From positions 1-49,867 of the forward strand of contig DASSCU010000060.1 in assembly GCA_035697485.1 (NCBI GenBank): DNA of 49,867 bases. The letters are read 5' to 3'. Position numbers and translations under genes: made by a program. The notes below the pieces were generated by a model that saw only the letters and a program-made list of their open reading frames with translations, was not told the origin of the DNA and ran no database searches. This stretch comes from Actinomycetota bacterium. GTDB taxonomy: Bacteria > Actinomycetota > UBA4738 > HRBIN12. Positions 31,890-40,519 of this stretch are shown here, piece by piece; positions within the stretch are counted from its first letter, which is position 1; each line of letters opens with the position of its first letter.

Positions 31890-32626
31890 GGGACCAGATC
31901 AGGGCCGAGGTGCGGAAGCTGCGTACGACCAGAACCGTATGGGGCCTGTTCGCAGGCGCGATGATCCTCGCCGGTATCGCCGCGTGGGCGATGGTGTCGA
32001 CCGGCGCGTTCGGGAGTTCGGTGGCGCTGACGACGCTGCCCGGCTTCGCGGAGATGATGGCGATCGTTCCGGTGTTCGTCGTGGTACTCGGTATCCGTTC
32101 CTACACGGACGAGGCGCGACACGGCGCGATCGTGCCGACGCTGCTCGCGACCCCTCGCCGTCGGCGTGTCGTCGCCGCGAAGGCCGTGGTGCTCGCGGCG
32201 GCGGCGGCGCTGTTCGCGGTGGTCGCCACGGTCGTGGTCGGGGGCGTCTCCCTGGCCCTGCTCGCGGCCGACGGAGTCGCGGTGTCGGTGAGCGTGGCGG
32301 CGCTGGCGATCTTGCTCGGCAAGGCCGTCGCGCTCTGCGCGCTCTGGGCCGTGATCGGGCTGGGTCTCGGGCTGTTCGTCCAGCACCAGGTCGCGGCCAT
32401 CGTGGGCGCGATCCTGTGGATGCTGGTCGGGGAGAGCATCGTCGAGATGCTCGCGCCGGGGGTCTCGAAGTTCCTGCCTGCGCACGCGAGCACGTCGGTG
32501 CTCGGGATCCTTCCGGCCGACATGTCGGTGGTCGCGCCGGCGGTGGGAGCGGCGCTGCTCGGCGGATGGGCGTTGCTCTCGCTCGGGACGGGGACCCACG
32601 CGCTCGCCCGACGCGACATCGCCTGA
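31886..32626 (+). CDS. ABC exporter permease
   Basis: 246 residues. RDQIRAEVRKLRTTRTVWGL is the cytoplasmic elbow, RHGAIVPTLLATPRRRRVVA the coupling loop, and about six hydrophobic helices follow. It pairs with the preceding ATPase and resembles the permease at 15734-16498, including the L-A-T-P motif of the loop. The gene ends 35 bases before the convergent HAD gene, with a strong hairpin between them. The exported compound is unknown. Confidence 0.9.
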   Translation: MRDQIRAEVRKLRTTRTVWGLFAGAMILAGIAAWAMVSTGAFGSSVALTTLPGFAEMMAIVPVFVVVLGIRSYTDEARHGAIVPTLLATPRRRRVVAAKAVVLAAAAALFAVVATVVVGGVSLALLAADGVAVSVSVAALAILLGKAVALCALWAVIGLGLGLFVQHQVAAIVGAILWMLVGESIVEMLAPGVSKFLPAHASTSVLGILPADMSVVAPAVGAALLGGWALLSLGTGTHALARRDIA

Positions 32627-32647
32627 CCGCGACGAGATCGCGCACTC

Positions 32648-32678
32648 CGCTCGCCCGGCGCTACGCGCCGGGCGAGCG
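32648..32678. terminator. Bidirectional hairpin terminator
   Basis: Perfect 14-bp inverted repeat (CGCTCGCCCGGCGC and its complement) with a 3-base loop tac, between the convergent ABC permease and HAD genes. It includes the HAD stop codon. Confidence 0.75.
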
Positions 32679-33338
32679 CACGCCCACCTCGTCGAGGTGA
32701 GCGAGCAGGTCTGCCGGGTCCTGGTACACGCGGTAGGCGCCCGCCCGTGCCAGCTCGTCCTCGCCGTAGCCCCCGGACAGCAATCCGACCCCCAGCGCGC
32801 GTGCCCGCCGAGCCGCCAACAGGTCCCACACGCTGTCGCCCACGACGACGGAGTCCTCGATATCGGCGCCGAGCTGCTCGGCTGCGGCAAGGAAGAGGTC
32901 GGGGTCGGGCTTGGCGTGTGCCACTTGATCGCGCGTGACGACGGGCACGCCCTCGGGTACGAGCAGCATCTCGATCATCGGCGCGGCGCTCTCGATGTAC
33001 CCGCTCGTCGCGATCGACCACGGCACGTCGAGCTCCGTCAGCCGGGCGAGCAGTTCCACGGCGCCCGGCAGCGGCCGCACCTGGTCGAGGTGTTGCGCGA
33101 AGGCCTCCGCGTGGTACCGGCGCAGACGATCGGCGTCCTCGGCCGTGACCGGGCGCCCGATCTCGCGCAGCATCGCGTTCGCGAGTAGCCCGCCGCTCAT
33201 GCCGATCCGGCGATGGATCCGCCAGACCGACAGGCGGATGCCGTCGCGGGCGAGCGCTCCCTGCCACGCGAGCACGTGGTGATAGACGCTGTCCATCAGC
33301 GTGCCGTCGAGATCGAACAGGAACGCCGGTCCGGCCAC
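32661..33338 (-). CDS. HAD-family phosphatase
   Basis: 225 residues. Motif I FLFDLDGTLMDS has the nucleophile Asp, motif II is WSIATSGY (Ser/Thr), motif III KPDPDLFL (Lys) and motif IV VVVGDSVWDLLAARRARALG (Asp). A helical cap lies after motif I, as in phosphoglycolate phosphatase/beta-phosphoglucomutase-like HADs. I start at the GTG at 33338 (MAGPAFLFDLDG): a TAGTGT box lies seven bases upstream and the longer open frame before it does not look coding. Substrate unknown; a sugar phosphate or phosphoglycolate is likely for this subfamily. Confidence 0.9.
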   Translation of the reverse strand: MAGPAFLFDLDGTLMDSVYHHVLAWQGALARDGIRLSVWRIHRRIGMSGGLLANAMLREIGRPVTAEDADRLRRYHAEAFAQHLDQVRPLPGAVELLARLTELDVPWSIATSGYIESAAPMIEMLLVPEGVPVVTRDQVAHAKPDPDLFLAAAEQLGADIEDSVVVGDSVWDLLAARRARALGVGLLSGGYGEDELARAGAYRVYQDPADLLAHLDEVGVRSPGA

Positions 33339-33345
33339 TGGCCCG

Positions 33346-33351
33346 ACACTA
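33346..33351 (-). promoter_or_regulatory. -10-like TAGTGT box, leaderless promoter candidate
   Basis: TAGTGT on the minus strand with 7 bases to the GTG at 33338. Confidence 0.5.
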
Positions 33352-33480
33352 GCGGGAAGCCGATGCTCGTGGCGTCGTGTCGAACTGCCGATCGGGTTGC
33401 GCGGTTGCGTCACCGGTGCGACCCTGGGGTTCCGGTCGGCCGGGGGGAAGCCCGCCCTCCCATCGAGGGAAGGAGCCGCG

Positions 33481-33879
33481 ATGCAGGAGCACCCCAACGT
33501 CACGCTCGTGCGTGACATGTTCGCCGCGATGGAGCGCGGCGACATGCAGTGGATCGACGATCACACGTCCGACGACATCGTGTGGCACACCGGTGGCAAC
33601 AGCAAGGCCGCGGGCGTGACCCGCGGGAAGGAGGCCGTGCGGGCATCGATGGCGGCCATGGCCGACCCCGGCGCCATGAAGGCCGACGTGCACGACGTGA
33701 TCGGCAACGACGACCACACCGTCGTGCTCGGCACCGCCGTCGTCACCGCCCCGAGCGGGGCGAGCGCCGAGTACAACTACGTCAACGTCTTCCACATCGC
33801 CGACGGCAAGTTCACCGAGGTGTGGGGGCTCGCGGAGAACGACGCGATCACCGACCCGATCTGGGACGAATTCGCCTAG
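33481..33879 (+). CDS. SnoaL/NTF2-like protein
   Basis: 132 residues. The start MQEHPNVTLVRDMFAAMERG, then DDIVWHTGGNSKAAGVTRGK and YNYVNVFHIADGKFTEVWGL are the pattern of the SnoaL-like branch of the NTF2 cone fold. Such proteins act as small isomerases, hydrolases or carriers; the substrate is not predictable. A GGAAGGAG site stands about 7 bases before the ATG. It stands alone, divergent from the HAD gene. Confidence 0.85.
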   Translation: MQEHPNVTLVRDMFAAMERGDMQWIDDHTSDDIVWHTGGNSKAAGVTRGKEAVRASMAAMADPGAMKADVHDVIGNDDHTVVLGTAVVTAPSGASAEYNYVNVFHIADGKFTEVWGLAENDAITDPIWDEFA

Positions 33880-34009
33880 GGGCACGTCATCTCCACCCGA
33901 CGGACCCGGCCCTCTCGCGCACCCGCACGGGTCCGAGCTGGCCGCGTGCCACGTCGGCACGGCGCCCTTGGAGAGCGACCGCGCTGCCGACCCGATACGG
34001 TCCTCCGGC

Positions 34010-34031
34010 TTCAGGCGACGTTCAGCTGAAC
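34010..34031 (+). promoter_or_regulatory. TTCAG direct repeat, predicted OmpR-type regulator site
   Basis: TTCAG at 34010 and 34021, 11 bp apart (one helical turn), upstream of the response regulator gene. The second copy also forms the palindrome GTTCAGCTGAAC (34020-34031). The same spacing recurs before the PepSY gene. Confidence 0.6.
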
Positions 34032-34067
34032 GAGAGAAGATGACGGCACGCGAAGGAGCGAGCCGTC

Positions 34068-34745
34068 ATGCGAGTGCTTGTGGTGGAGGACGAAACGACG
34101 CTGGCAGAAGGCCTGCGCCGAGGTCTCGAAGCCGAAGGGTTCGCTGCCGACGTCGCCTACGACGGGGTCGATGGCCTGCACATGGCGCGCGAGCGTCCCT
34201 ACGACGCCATCGTGCTCGACATCATGCTCCCCGGCATGAACGGCTATCGCGTGTGCGCTGCCCTGCGCGAGGCCGGGGTGTGGACCCCCATCCTGATGCT
34301 GACCGCGAAGGACGGTGAGTACGACGAGGCCGAAGCCCTCGATACCGGTGCCGACGACTATGTCACGAAGCCCTTCTCCTACGTGGCTCTCGTCGCACGC
34401 CTGCGAGCGCTGATCCGCCGGGGCTCGGCGGAACGCCCCTCCGTGCTCGAGGCCGGTGATCTGCGCTTCGATCCGGGCGCCCGACGGGCGTGGCGCGGTG
34501 AGACCGAGGTGCGCCTGACCGCGCGGGAGGCGTCGCTGCTCGAGTTCCTGCTGCGGCACGCGGGCGAGGTCGTGTCGAAGTCCGAGATCCTCGAGCATGT
34601 CTGGGACGATCGGTTCGAGGGAGATCTCAACATCGTTGAGGTCTACATGCGCCACCTGCGGAACAAGCTCGACCGGCCGTTCGGTCGCGCCTCGATCGAG
34701 ACGCTCCGTGGCGCGGGGTATCGACTCGTCGCGGACGGCGGCTGA
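34068..34745 (+). CDS. OmpR/PhoB-family response regulator
   Basis: 225 residues. The receiver domain has VVEDE, phospho-acceptor Asp51 (AIVLDIMLPGMNGY), Thr in LMLTAKD and Lys in YVTKPFSY. The winged-helix domain has LRFDPGARRAWRGETEVRLT, LTAREASLLEFLLRHAGEVV and MRHLRNKLDRPFGRASIETL-like recognition and wing segments, ending RGAGYRLV. The kinase gene follows after one base and a PepSY gene after that, a common actinobacterial set. TTCAG direct repeats upstream suggest autoregulation. Confidence 0.95.
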   Translation: MRVLVVEDETTLAEGLRRGLEAEGFAADVAYDGVDGLHMARERPYDAIVLDIMLPGMNGYRVCAALREAGVWTPILMLTAKDGEYDEAEALDTGADDYVTKPFSYVALVARLRALIRRGSAERPSVLEAGDLRFDPGARRAWRGETEVRLTAREASLLEFLLRHAGEVVSKSEILEHVWDDRFEGDLNIVEVYMRHLRNKLDRPFGRASIETLRGAGYRLVADGG

Positions 34746-34746
34746 C

Positions 34747-36096
34747 ATGACGCGAGGCGGGGTCGGTCGGTTGCGATCCGTGCGCGTGCGCACCACGTTC
34801 GGAGCGTGCCTCGTCGTGGGGTGCGCCCTCGTCCTCGCGTCGGTGGCGCTGGTGGTGTTCCTGGGCCGATCGCTCACGGCCGGGGTGCGCGACGCCGCAG
34901 ACGCGCGCGCCGAGGTCGTCGCGACCGCGATCGGTGCGGGGGCCGAGCCTGGTCTCGTCGTCGGCGGGTCCGACGAGGAGTTCGTGCAGGTGCTCGGGGC
35001 CGACGGAGCGGTCGAGGCGGCCAGCGCGAACGTGATGGGCGAGCCGGCCCTCGCCTCGCTCGGTCCGGGGGGAGAGGCAACCATCGATGTCGAGTTCGAG
35101 GACGGGCCGTTCCTGGTCGTAGCGACCGGAGTCCCGGGGGCCGTCCCGCCACGCGTCGTGCTCGTCGGTCGGAGTCTCGAGGACGTCGTCGAAGCGACCG
35201 ACGCCGAGGTGCCCCTGCTCGTGAGCGGCGTTCCGTTGCTGGTGCTCGTCGTCGGAGTCGTCACGTGGAGGATCACCGGAGGGGCGCTGCGACCCGTGGA
35301 GGCGATCCGCGCCGAGGTCGAGACGCTCTCGGCGGGTGCCCTCGATCGACGGGTGCCAGAGCCGGACACCGGGGACGAGATCGCGCGGTTGGCCACCACG
35401 ATGAACCGGATGCTCGCCCGCCTCGAATCGTCGCATCTGCGTCAACGCCGGTTCGTCTCCGACGCCGCGCACGAGCTGCGGTCACCGGTCGCATCGATCC
35501 GTCAGCACAGCGAGGTGGCGATCGCCCACCCGCAGGCCACGTCCGTCGGAGACCTCGCCGAGGTCGTGCACCGGGAGAACCTCCGGGTCGAGCATCTCGT
35601 CAACGACCTGCTCCTGCTCGCCCGCGTCGACGAAGGCAGGCGAGGCGGAACGGACCAGGTCGATCTCGACGACGTCGTGCTCGCGGAAGTCGAGCGTCTT
35701 CGCCGATCCACACCGCTGAGGGTGGACACCAGCAGGGTCTCTGCGGCGAGGGTGCTCGGCGACGCGGGCGAGCTCGAGAGGGTCGTTCGCAACCTCGCCG
35801 AGAACGCGGCGAACCACGCCCGGGGCGTGGTGGCACTGTCGGTGGCTGAGGTCGGCGGCCGGGCGGTCGTGACGATCGACGATGACGGTCCTGGCATCGA
35901 ACCGAGCGAGCGCGAACACGTCTTCGACCGGTTCGTGAGGCTCGACGATGCCCGTTCGCGCGATAGGGGCGGGTCCGGGTTGGGGCTCGCGATCGTGCGT
36001 GCGGTCGTCGACGCCCACGGCGGCGAGGTGTCGATCGGAGATGGCCCGCTCGGCGGCGCCCGCGTCGAGGTGTCGCTGCCGATCGGCGGCTCCTGA
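34747..36096 (+). CDS. Sensor histidine kinase (OmpR-system type)
   Basis: 449 residues. Two membrane helices (CLVVGCALVLASVALVVFLG and VPLLVSGVPLLVLVVGVVTW) flank a ~130-residue outer sensor domain. A HAMP domain (RITGGALRPVEAIRAEVETL) follows, then HisKA with FVSDAAHELRSPVASIRQHS (phospho-His) and HATPase with NLAENAANHA, DDDGPGI and GGSGLGLAIVRAVVDAHGG. It starts at the ATG one base after the regulator stop. The signal may be envelope stress or a peptide; the outer domain is not recognised. Confidence 0.94.
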   Translation: MTRGGVGRLRSVRVRTTFGACLVVGCALVLASVALVVFLGRSLTAGVRDAADARAEVVATAIGAGAEPGLVVGGSDEEFVQVLGADGAVEAASANVMGEPALASLGPGGEATIDVEFEDGPFLVVATGVPGAVPPRVVLVGRSLEDVVEATDAEVPLLVSGVPLLVLVVGVVTWRITGGALRPVEAIRAEVETLSAGALDRRVPEPDTGDEIARLATTMNRMLARLESSHLRQRRFVSDAAHELRSPVASIRQHSEVAIAHPQATSVGDLAEVVHRENLRVEHLVNDLLLLARVDEGRRGGTDQVDLDDVVLAEVERLRRSTPLRVDTSRVSAARVLGDAGELERVVRNLAENAANHARGVVALSVAEVGGRAVVTIDDDGPGIEPSEREHVFDRFVRLDDARSRDRGGSGLGLAIVRAVVDAHGGEVSIGDGPLGGARVEVSLPIGGS

Positions 36097-36107
36097 CCGA
36101 CGCGCCA

Positions 36108-36123
36108 TTCAGCCTGCGGTCAG
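36108..36123 (+). promoter_or_regulatory. TTCAG-N6-GTCAG direct repeat before the PepSY gene
   Basis: TTCAG (36108) and GTCAG (36119), 11 bp apart, as in the site before the regulator gene. It lies 53 bases before the PepSY start. Confidence 0.55.
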
Positions 36124-36175
36124 GAGCCGGCGGGCATCATGCTCCGCGATACCCCCCGAACGAGGAGGAACGTGG

Positions 36176-36520
36176 ATGCGCACGAGAACCAAGGTCCTGG
36201 CCACGGCCGCCGCCGCGCTCGTGATCGCGGGAGCTGCTGCGACCGTCAGCGTCGCGACCAGCAGCGACGACCAGCCGCTCGAAGGCGGCGATCTCGAGCG
36301 CGCCACGGCGGCGGCACTCGCGCACACCGGTGAAGGGACCGTCGTCGACAGCGAGGTCGGCGACGACGGAGCCGTCTACGAGGCCGAGGTTCGTCTTGAC
36401 GACGGGAGCGTGGTCGAGGTGCAACTCGATGAGGACTTCAACGTCATCGGGAGCACGGCCGACGACGACTCGGGTGAGGGCTCGGGCGACGACGACTCGG
36501 GTTCCGGCGAGGAGTCCTGA
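36176..36520 (+). CDS. Secreted PepSY-domain protein
   Basis: 114 residues. A signal peptide (KVLATAAAALVIAGAAATVS) precedes one PepSY-like domain: LERATAAALAHTGEGTVVDS, then YEAEVRLDDGSVVEVQLDED and FNVIGS. The tail is a low-complexity Asp/Gly/Ser run. CGAGGAGGAAC precedes the ATG. PepSY proteins are often the main target of the neighbouring OmpR-type system and may inhibit proteases or bind metals outside the cell. The TTCAG repeat upstream fits such control. Confidence 0.82.
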   Translation: MRTRTKVLATAAAALVIAGAAATVSVATSSDDQPLEGGDLERATAAALAHTGEGTVVDSEVGDDGAVYEAEVRLDDGSVVEVQLDEDFNVIGSTADDDSGEGSGDDDSGSGEES

Positions 36521-36716
36521 CCGAACGGAAGACAACCCCTGGAAAGGCCCATCGCCGACCGATGATGGTTGGCCATGCGAGGTGACCGGGTCGAGGTGAC
36601 GGTAGACGTCGGTGACGGCCGGACGTTCGAGGCACCCCTGTCCGTTCGGCTCGCTTCATGGCCTCGCGGGTCGTGGCCCTGGTCGAGCACCCCGCGGAAC
36701 GGCCCGGACCGGGCTC
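36521..36716. other. 196-bp intergenic region
   Basis: Convergent gap. An ATG at 36575 opens a short frame (MRGDRVEVTVDVGDGRTFEA) that looks coding for about 28 residues and then loses character. It may be a gene remnant, but is too short to call. Confidence 0.25.
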
Positions 36717-37820
36717 TCACCCGAATCGGACGTCGATGTGGGCCGCCTCGGGGAACCACCAGGCCACCAGAGCCCGTGCCTCGTCCGTCAGATCGGTCCG
36801 ATCCTTGCGTGGCACCCGCGCCCACGGGGCGATCGTCATGTGGGCCCCGTCCCCTGAGCGCTCGATCGTCCACGTGCCGGCGCCCCGGCCGTCGAGCAGG
36901 AAGGTGCGCACGCTGCGCATGCCCGCTTCGGCCATGAGCCGACGTCGATCGTCGTCGCTCACGATCCGCGTCCTGTCCGCGTGGCCGAGCAGCACGTTGT
37001 CGTACTCGGGGAGGAATCTCGGCGGCGCCGGCGTGTCCGCATCGGGGCGCGGCGCGTGGGGAAGGTCGAAGAGCTCCCGGCCGGCCTCGTTCCGATCGAC
37101 CCGGAGCTGCGGGCGGAGCCGCTCGAACACCTCCTTCAGCCGGGTGAGGCCGGACCAGGACTGCATGTCCATCACCGTGGCGGGCCCGAACGCGCCCAGG
37201 TACCTGCGGACCAGATCGTCGATCGGCGGACGCCCGTCGAGAGGTGCTTCGAGCCACGCTTCCAGGGGTGCCCAGGTGGCCCGGCCGGACTTGCCCCACA
37301 CCCCGCGAGGCGGAACCTGGACGAGGGGCACGAGGTACTGCACCGCGTAGCCCATCGCGTCGGTGTCGGCGTCAGGCCAGCGTTCCGTGAACCCGGCCAC
37401 GAGCTCGGCTCTGGTGTGGGGACCATCGTCGAGCATCGCCCGACCGAACGCGATCACCTCGTCGAGGTCGACGTCCCGCAGCCGCCGGCCGAACGGACTA
37501 CCGGTGCTGAGGGTCCGCTCGAGCACCGGAGCCAGGAGCGGCCGCAGCGTGAGCGCGTCGCGGGCGGTCACGAGGTGGATCGTCGCTCGCATCAGCGCCG
37601 CACGCACGACGAGGCGGTCCTCGAGCATGCCCGCGAGCCGCTGCGGATCGAACCCGTCGAGCCGAGACCACAGCCCGACGTAGGGGTCGGGGGGCGACTG
37701 CGCTTGGTGGCCGACCAGGTGCTCGACGACGTCCCCGACGGGCATGACTGCTCGCTCCAGCAGCAGCTGGCGCGCGAGCAGGGCGCGGTTCAGTGCCCCC
37801 TGGCCGACCGTCGCGGTCAC
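36717..37820 (-). CDS. Winged-helix DNA-binding protein (HTH_42/AlkX-YcaQ-like)
   Basis: 367 residues. LNRALLARQLLLERAVMP, VVEHLVGHQAQSPPDPYVGLW and MRATIHLVTARDALTLRPLL are the N-terminal blocks of the family that contains AlkX/YcaQ-type DNA glycosylases. Further on, GVWGKSGRATWAPLEAWL, RYLGAFGPATVMDMQSWSGL and FLPEYDNVLLGHADRTRIVS complete the three winged-helix domains. The QxQ motif of active glycosylases is here HQAQSPPDP (Q-A-Q), so base-excision activity is plausible. The GTG at 37820 is chosen because AGGAG lies seven bases upstream. Confidence 0.85.
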   Translation of the reverse strand: MTATVGQGALNRALLARQLLLERAVMPVGDVVEHLVGHQAQSPPDPYVGLWSRLDGFDPQRLAGMLEDRLVVRAALMRATIHLVTARDALTLRPLLAPVLERTLSTGSPFGRRLRDVDLDEVIAFGRAMLDDGPHTRAELVAGFTERWPDADTDAMGYAVQYLVPLVQVPPRGVWGKSGRATWAPLEAWLEAPLDGRPPIDDLVRRYLGAFGPATVMDMQSWSGLTRLKEVFERLRPQLRVDRNEAGRELFDLPHAPRPDADTPAPPRFLPEYDNVLLGHADRTRIVSDDDRRRLMAEAGMRSVRTFLLDGRGAGTWTIERSGDGAHMTIAPWARVPRKDRTDLTDEARALVAWWFPEAAHIDVRFG

Positions 37821-38046
37821 GCGGGCTCCTCGACGACATCGGCGAGCGCCGGCTCGGAGCGAGTGGGGACCGCGCACATCGGCAGCAGGTCGGCGCGGTG
37901 TGCGGTGCGTGCTTCACTCGATCTCGGGAACACGTGAACTCCGATCGTGCCCGGGCATGGATACCACGACTCCGCGCTCATGCATGCTTCTCCGCGTCGG
38001 AGGTTGACGGAACAACCAGCCGCGTGCTGGGGTTCCACGCAGCACG

Positions 38047-39105
38047 ATGGAGATCGGTCTCTACACCTTCGCCGAGCTGTACCCCGACCCGGTGTCCGGG
38101 GCGACGATCAGCCCCGCGTTGCGCATGAAGCACCTCATGGAAGAGGTCGAGCTCGCCGACCAGCTCGGCCTCGACGTCTTCGGCATCGGCGAGCACCATC
38201 GCCCCGACCTGATCGTCTCCTCGCCCGCGGTCGTGCTGGCGGCGGCGGCCGTCCGCACCGAGCGCATCCGGCTGACGAGCGCCGTCACGGTCGTGAGCTC
38301 CGACGACCCCGTGCGCGTCTTCCAGGACTTCGCCACCGTCGACCTGCTCTCGGGCGGGCGTGCCGAGATCATGGCCGGGCGCGGCTCCTTCACCGAGTCG
38401 TTCCCGCTCTTCGGCTTCGATCTCGGGGACTACGACGAGCTCTTCGACGAGAAGCTGAGGATGCTGATCGCGCTCCGAGAAGGCGAGCGCATCAGCTGGC
38501 GCGGGAAGCACCGCCCGCCGCTCGATGGCAGCGTCGGCGTGTATCCGCGCCCTGTGCAGGTCCCGCTGCCGATCTGGGTCGCGGTCGGGGGTGCGCCGGA
38601 GTCGGCGTTCCGCGCCGGCACGCTTGGCTTGCCGATGGCCCTCGCGATCATCGGCGGGCGGCCCGAGCGGTTCGCCCCGTTCGCGGAGCTGTTCCGTGAC
38701 GCGGCACATCAAGCAGGGCACGATCCGATCCCGGCCCTGAGCATCAACGCGCACGGCTACGTCGCGGACACGTCGCAGCAGGCGATCGACGAGTCGTTCC
38801 CCCACGTGGCGCAGATGATGAACACGATCGGACGTGAGCGCGGGTGGCGACCCCTCACGCGCGAGCAGTACGAGGGCGAGGCGACGCTCCACGGCGCCAA
38901 CTTCGTGGGCTCGCCGCAACAGGTGGTCGAGAAGATCTTGTTCCAGTACGAGATCTTCGAGCACGACCGGTTCCTGGTGCAGTTCAGCATGGGGACGCTG
39001 CCGCACGACCGGCTGATGCGCTCGATCGAGCTGTTCGGCACCGAGGTCGCGCCCGCCGTGCGCGCGGAGCTCGCCCGGCGGAAGGTCTCCGCTTCGACGA
39101 GCTGA
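38047..39105 (+). CDS. LLM-class flavin-dependent oxidoreductase
   Basis: 352 residues with the bacterial luciferase-like TIM barrel. [15 protein letters not shown], then [60 protein letters not shown] and [20 protein letters not shown] are the ordered blocks. Such enzymes use FMN or F420; the electron donor and substrate cannot be told from this sequence. An ATG start with no clear ribosome binding site; the 226-bp region upstream separates it from the divergent winged-helix gene. Confidence 0.9.
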   Translation: MEIGLYTFAELYPDPVSGATISPALRMKHLMEEVELADQLGLDVFGIGEHHRPDLIVSSPAVVLAAAAVRTERIRLTSAVTVVSSDDPVRVFQDFATVDLLSGGRAEIMAGRGSFTESFPLFGFDLGDYDELFDEKLRMLIALREGERISWRGKHRPPLDGSVGVYPRPVQVPLPIWVAVGGAPESAFRAGTLGLPMALAIIGGRPERFAPFAELFRDAAHQAGHDPIPALSINAHGYVADTSQQAIDESFPHVAQMMNTIGRERGWRPLTREQYEGEATLHGANFVGSPQQVVEKILFQYEIFEHDRFLVQFSMGTLPHDRLMRSIELFGTEVAPAVRAELARRKVSASTS

Positions 39106-39146
39106 CCGACGGGACCCCGGACCGACGCCGGCCGGCGACCCCCGCC

Positions 39147-40517
39147 CTAGGCCGCCGGCGGGATGTTCTGGTTGTGCCGGAACAGGTTCGTGGGGTCGTA
39201 GCGCGCCTTGATCGAGCGGAGGCGATCCCATGTCGCCCCGGGGTAGGCCTGGCGCACGCGCTCCGGGCCCTCGTCGACCAGGAAGTTGACGTACGCGCGG
39301 AGGTCGTCGCCGGCCAGGGCGGACGCGAACCCCCGGACCCACGCCTGATGCACGGCCTCGTCCTCCGCCTGCTCGTACAGCGCCGCCGTGTTGACCATGA
39401 TCGCCCGATCGCGGTGGGCGTACGCGGTCGAGTCGTTCGCCACCGCCGACACGGCGCCGCCCAGCACGCGGATCTGCGCCACACGCATCATCGCGGTCGA
39501 CGCCTCGAGGTGCTCGACGATCGTCCCTGCCTCGGCGAGGCCGAGGGAGTCGACGAAGAGCGACCGGACGACGCCGATCGGGTGGTAGCCCTCCTCTTCG
39601 GGCATGTACATCTCGGGATAGCTCATCGGGCGCACCATGTCGGCGATCGGAGGCGCGATCGAGCGGAACGGCGCGATCGCCCGTTCCCCGGCCTCGAGGT
39701 CGCCGACGCAGGTGAGCATCGCGAAGATCACGAGTGAGCCGTGGAACTCCTCGGGTAGGAACGGCATCGGTGGTGCCGGCATCACGTTCGCGATCGTCGT
39801 CAGCTCGTCGGGCGCGGCCTGCGCTTCGGCGACGAACGCCGTGATCGTCTCGGGTGTGGCGGGCAGGAAGAGGAGTCCGCCCATGAGCGTGCCGACGTCG
39901 TGCAGCCGGAGGAGCAGGCGGGTCACGACGCCGAAGTTGCCGCCGCCGCCGCGGATCGCCCAGAAGAGGTCGGGGTGCTGCTCGTCGTCGACGTGCCGCA
40001 CCTCGCCGTCGGCGGTGACCACCTCGGCGGCGATCAGCGAATCGATCGTGAGGCCGTACGGACGGGCGAGGAACCCGACGCCGCCGCCGAGCGTGATGCC
40101 GCCGATGCCGACCGAGCCGGAATCGCCGAACGCCGTCGCGAGTCCGTGCTCGGCCGCCGCCAACGTGTACTCGCCCGCGGTCAGACCTGCGTGCGCCCAC
40201 GCGACGCGCTCGCCGGCGTCGATCTCCAGCGAGCGCAGGTCGGCCAGGTCGATCGTGAGCGCGTCGTCGATCACGCTGTGGCCGGCGCCGCTGTGTCCGC
40301 CGCCCCGAACGCTGAGCGGCGTCTCGGTCTCGCGAGCGAACGTCACTGCCCGCGCGACGTCGGCTGCGTCGGCCACACGGGCGACGGCCGCCGGCCGCCG
40401 GTCCATGCCGCCGTAGAACAGCTCGCGGGCGTGGTCGTAGCCGTCGTCGCCGGGCATGATCAGCCCGCCGCGGAGTGCGTCGCCGAGCGCTCGGAATCGT
40501 GTGGTGGTCGTCGTCAT
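39147..40517 (-). CDS. FAD-binding oxidoreductase, berberine-bridge type
   Basis: 456 residues. The PCMH-type FAD domain has SVRGGGHSGAGHSVIDDALT, GGITLGGGVGFLARPYGLTI and DLFWAIRGGGGNFGVVTRLL; the His in GGGHSGAGH is the usual covalent FAD attachment site. The C-terminal berberine-bridge part ends YDPTNLFRHNQNIPP, the family signature. The N-terminus is MTTTTTRFR. The start lies three bases after the stop of the AHSA1 gene, so it is the third gene of an arsR-AHSA1-oxidase unit. Likely oxidises an alcohol or sugar; substrate unknown. Confidence 0.92.
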   Translation of the reverse strand: MTTTTTRFRALGDALRGGLIMPGDDGYDHARELFYGGMDRRPAAVARVADAADVARAVTFARETETPLSVRGGGHSGAGHSVIDDALTIDLADLRSLEIDAGERVAWAHAGLTAGEYTLAAAEHGLATAFGDSGSVGIGGITLGGGVGFLARPYGLTIDSLIAAEVVTADGEVRHVDDEQHPDLFWAIRGGGGNFGVVTRLLLRLHDVGTLMGGLLFLPATPETITAFVAEAQAAPDELTTIANVMPAPPMPFLPEEFHGSLVIFAMLTCVGDLEAGERAIAPFRSIAPPIADMVRPMSYPEMYMPEEEGYHPIGVVRSLFVDSLGLAEAGTIVEHLEASTAMMRVAQIRVLGGAVSAVANDSTAYAHRDRAIMVNTAALYEQAEDEAVHQAWVRGFASALAGDDLRAYVNFLVDEGPERVRQAYPGATWDRLRSIKARYDPTNLFRHNQNIPPAA

Positions 40518-40519
40518 CG

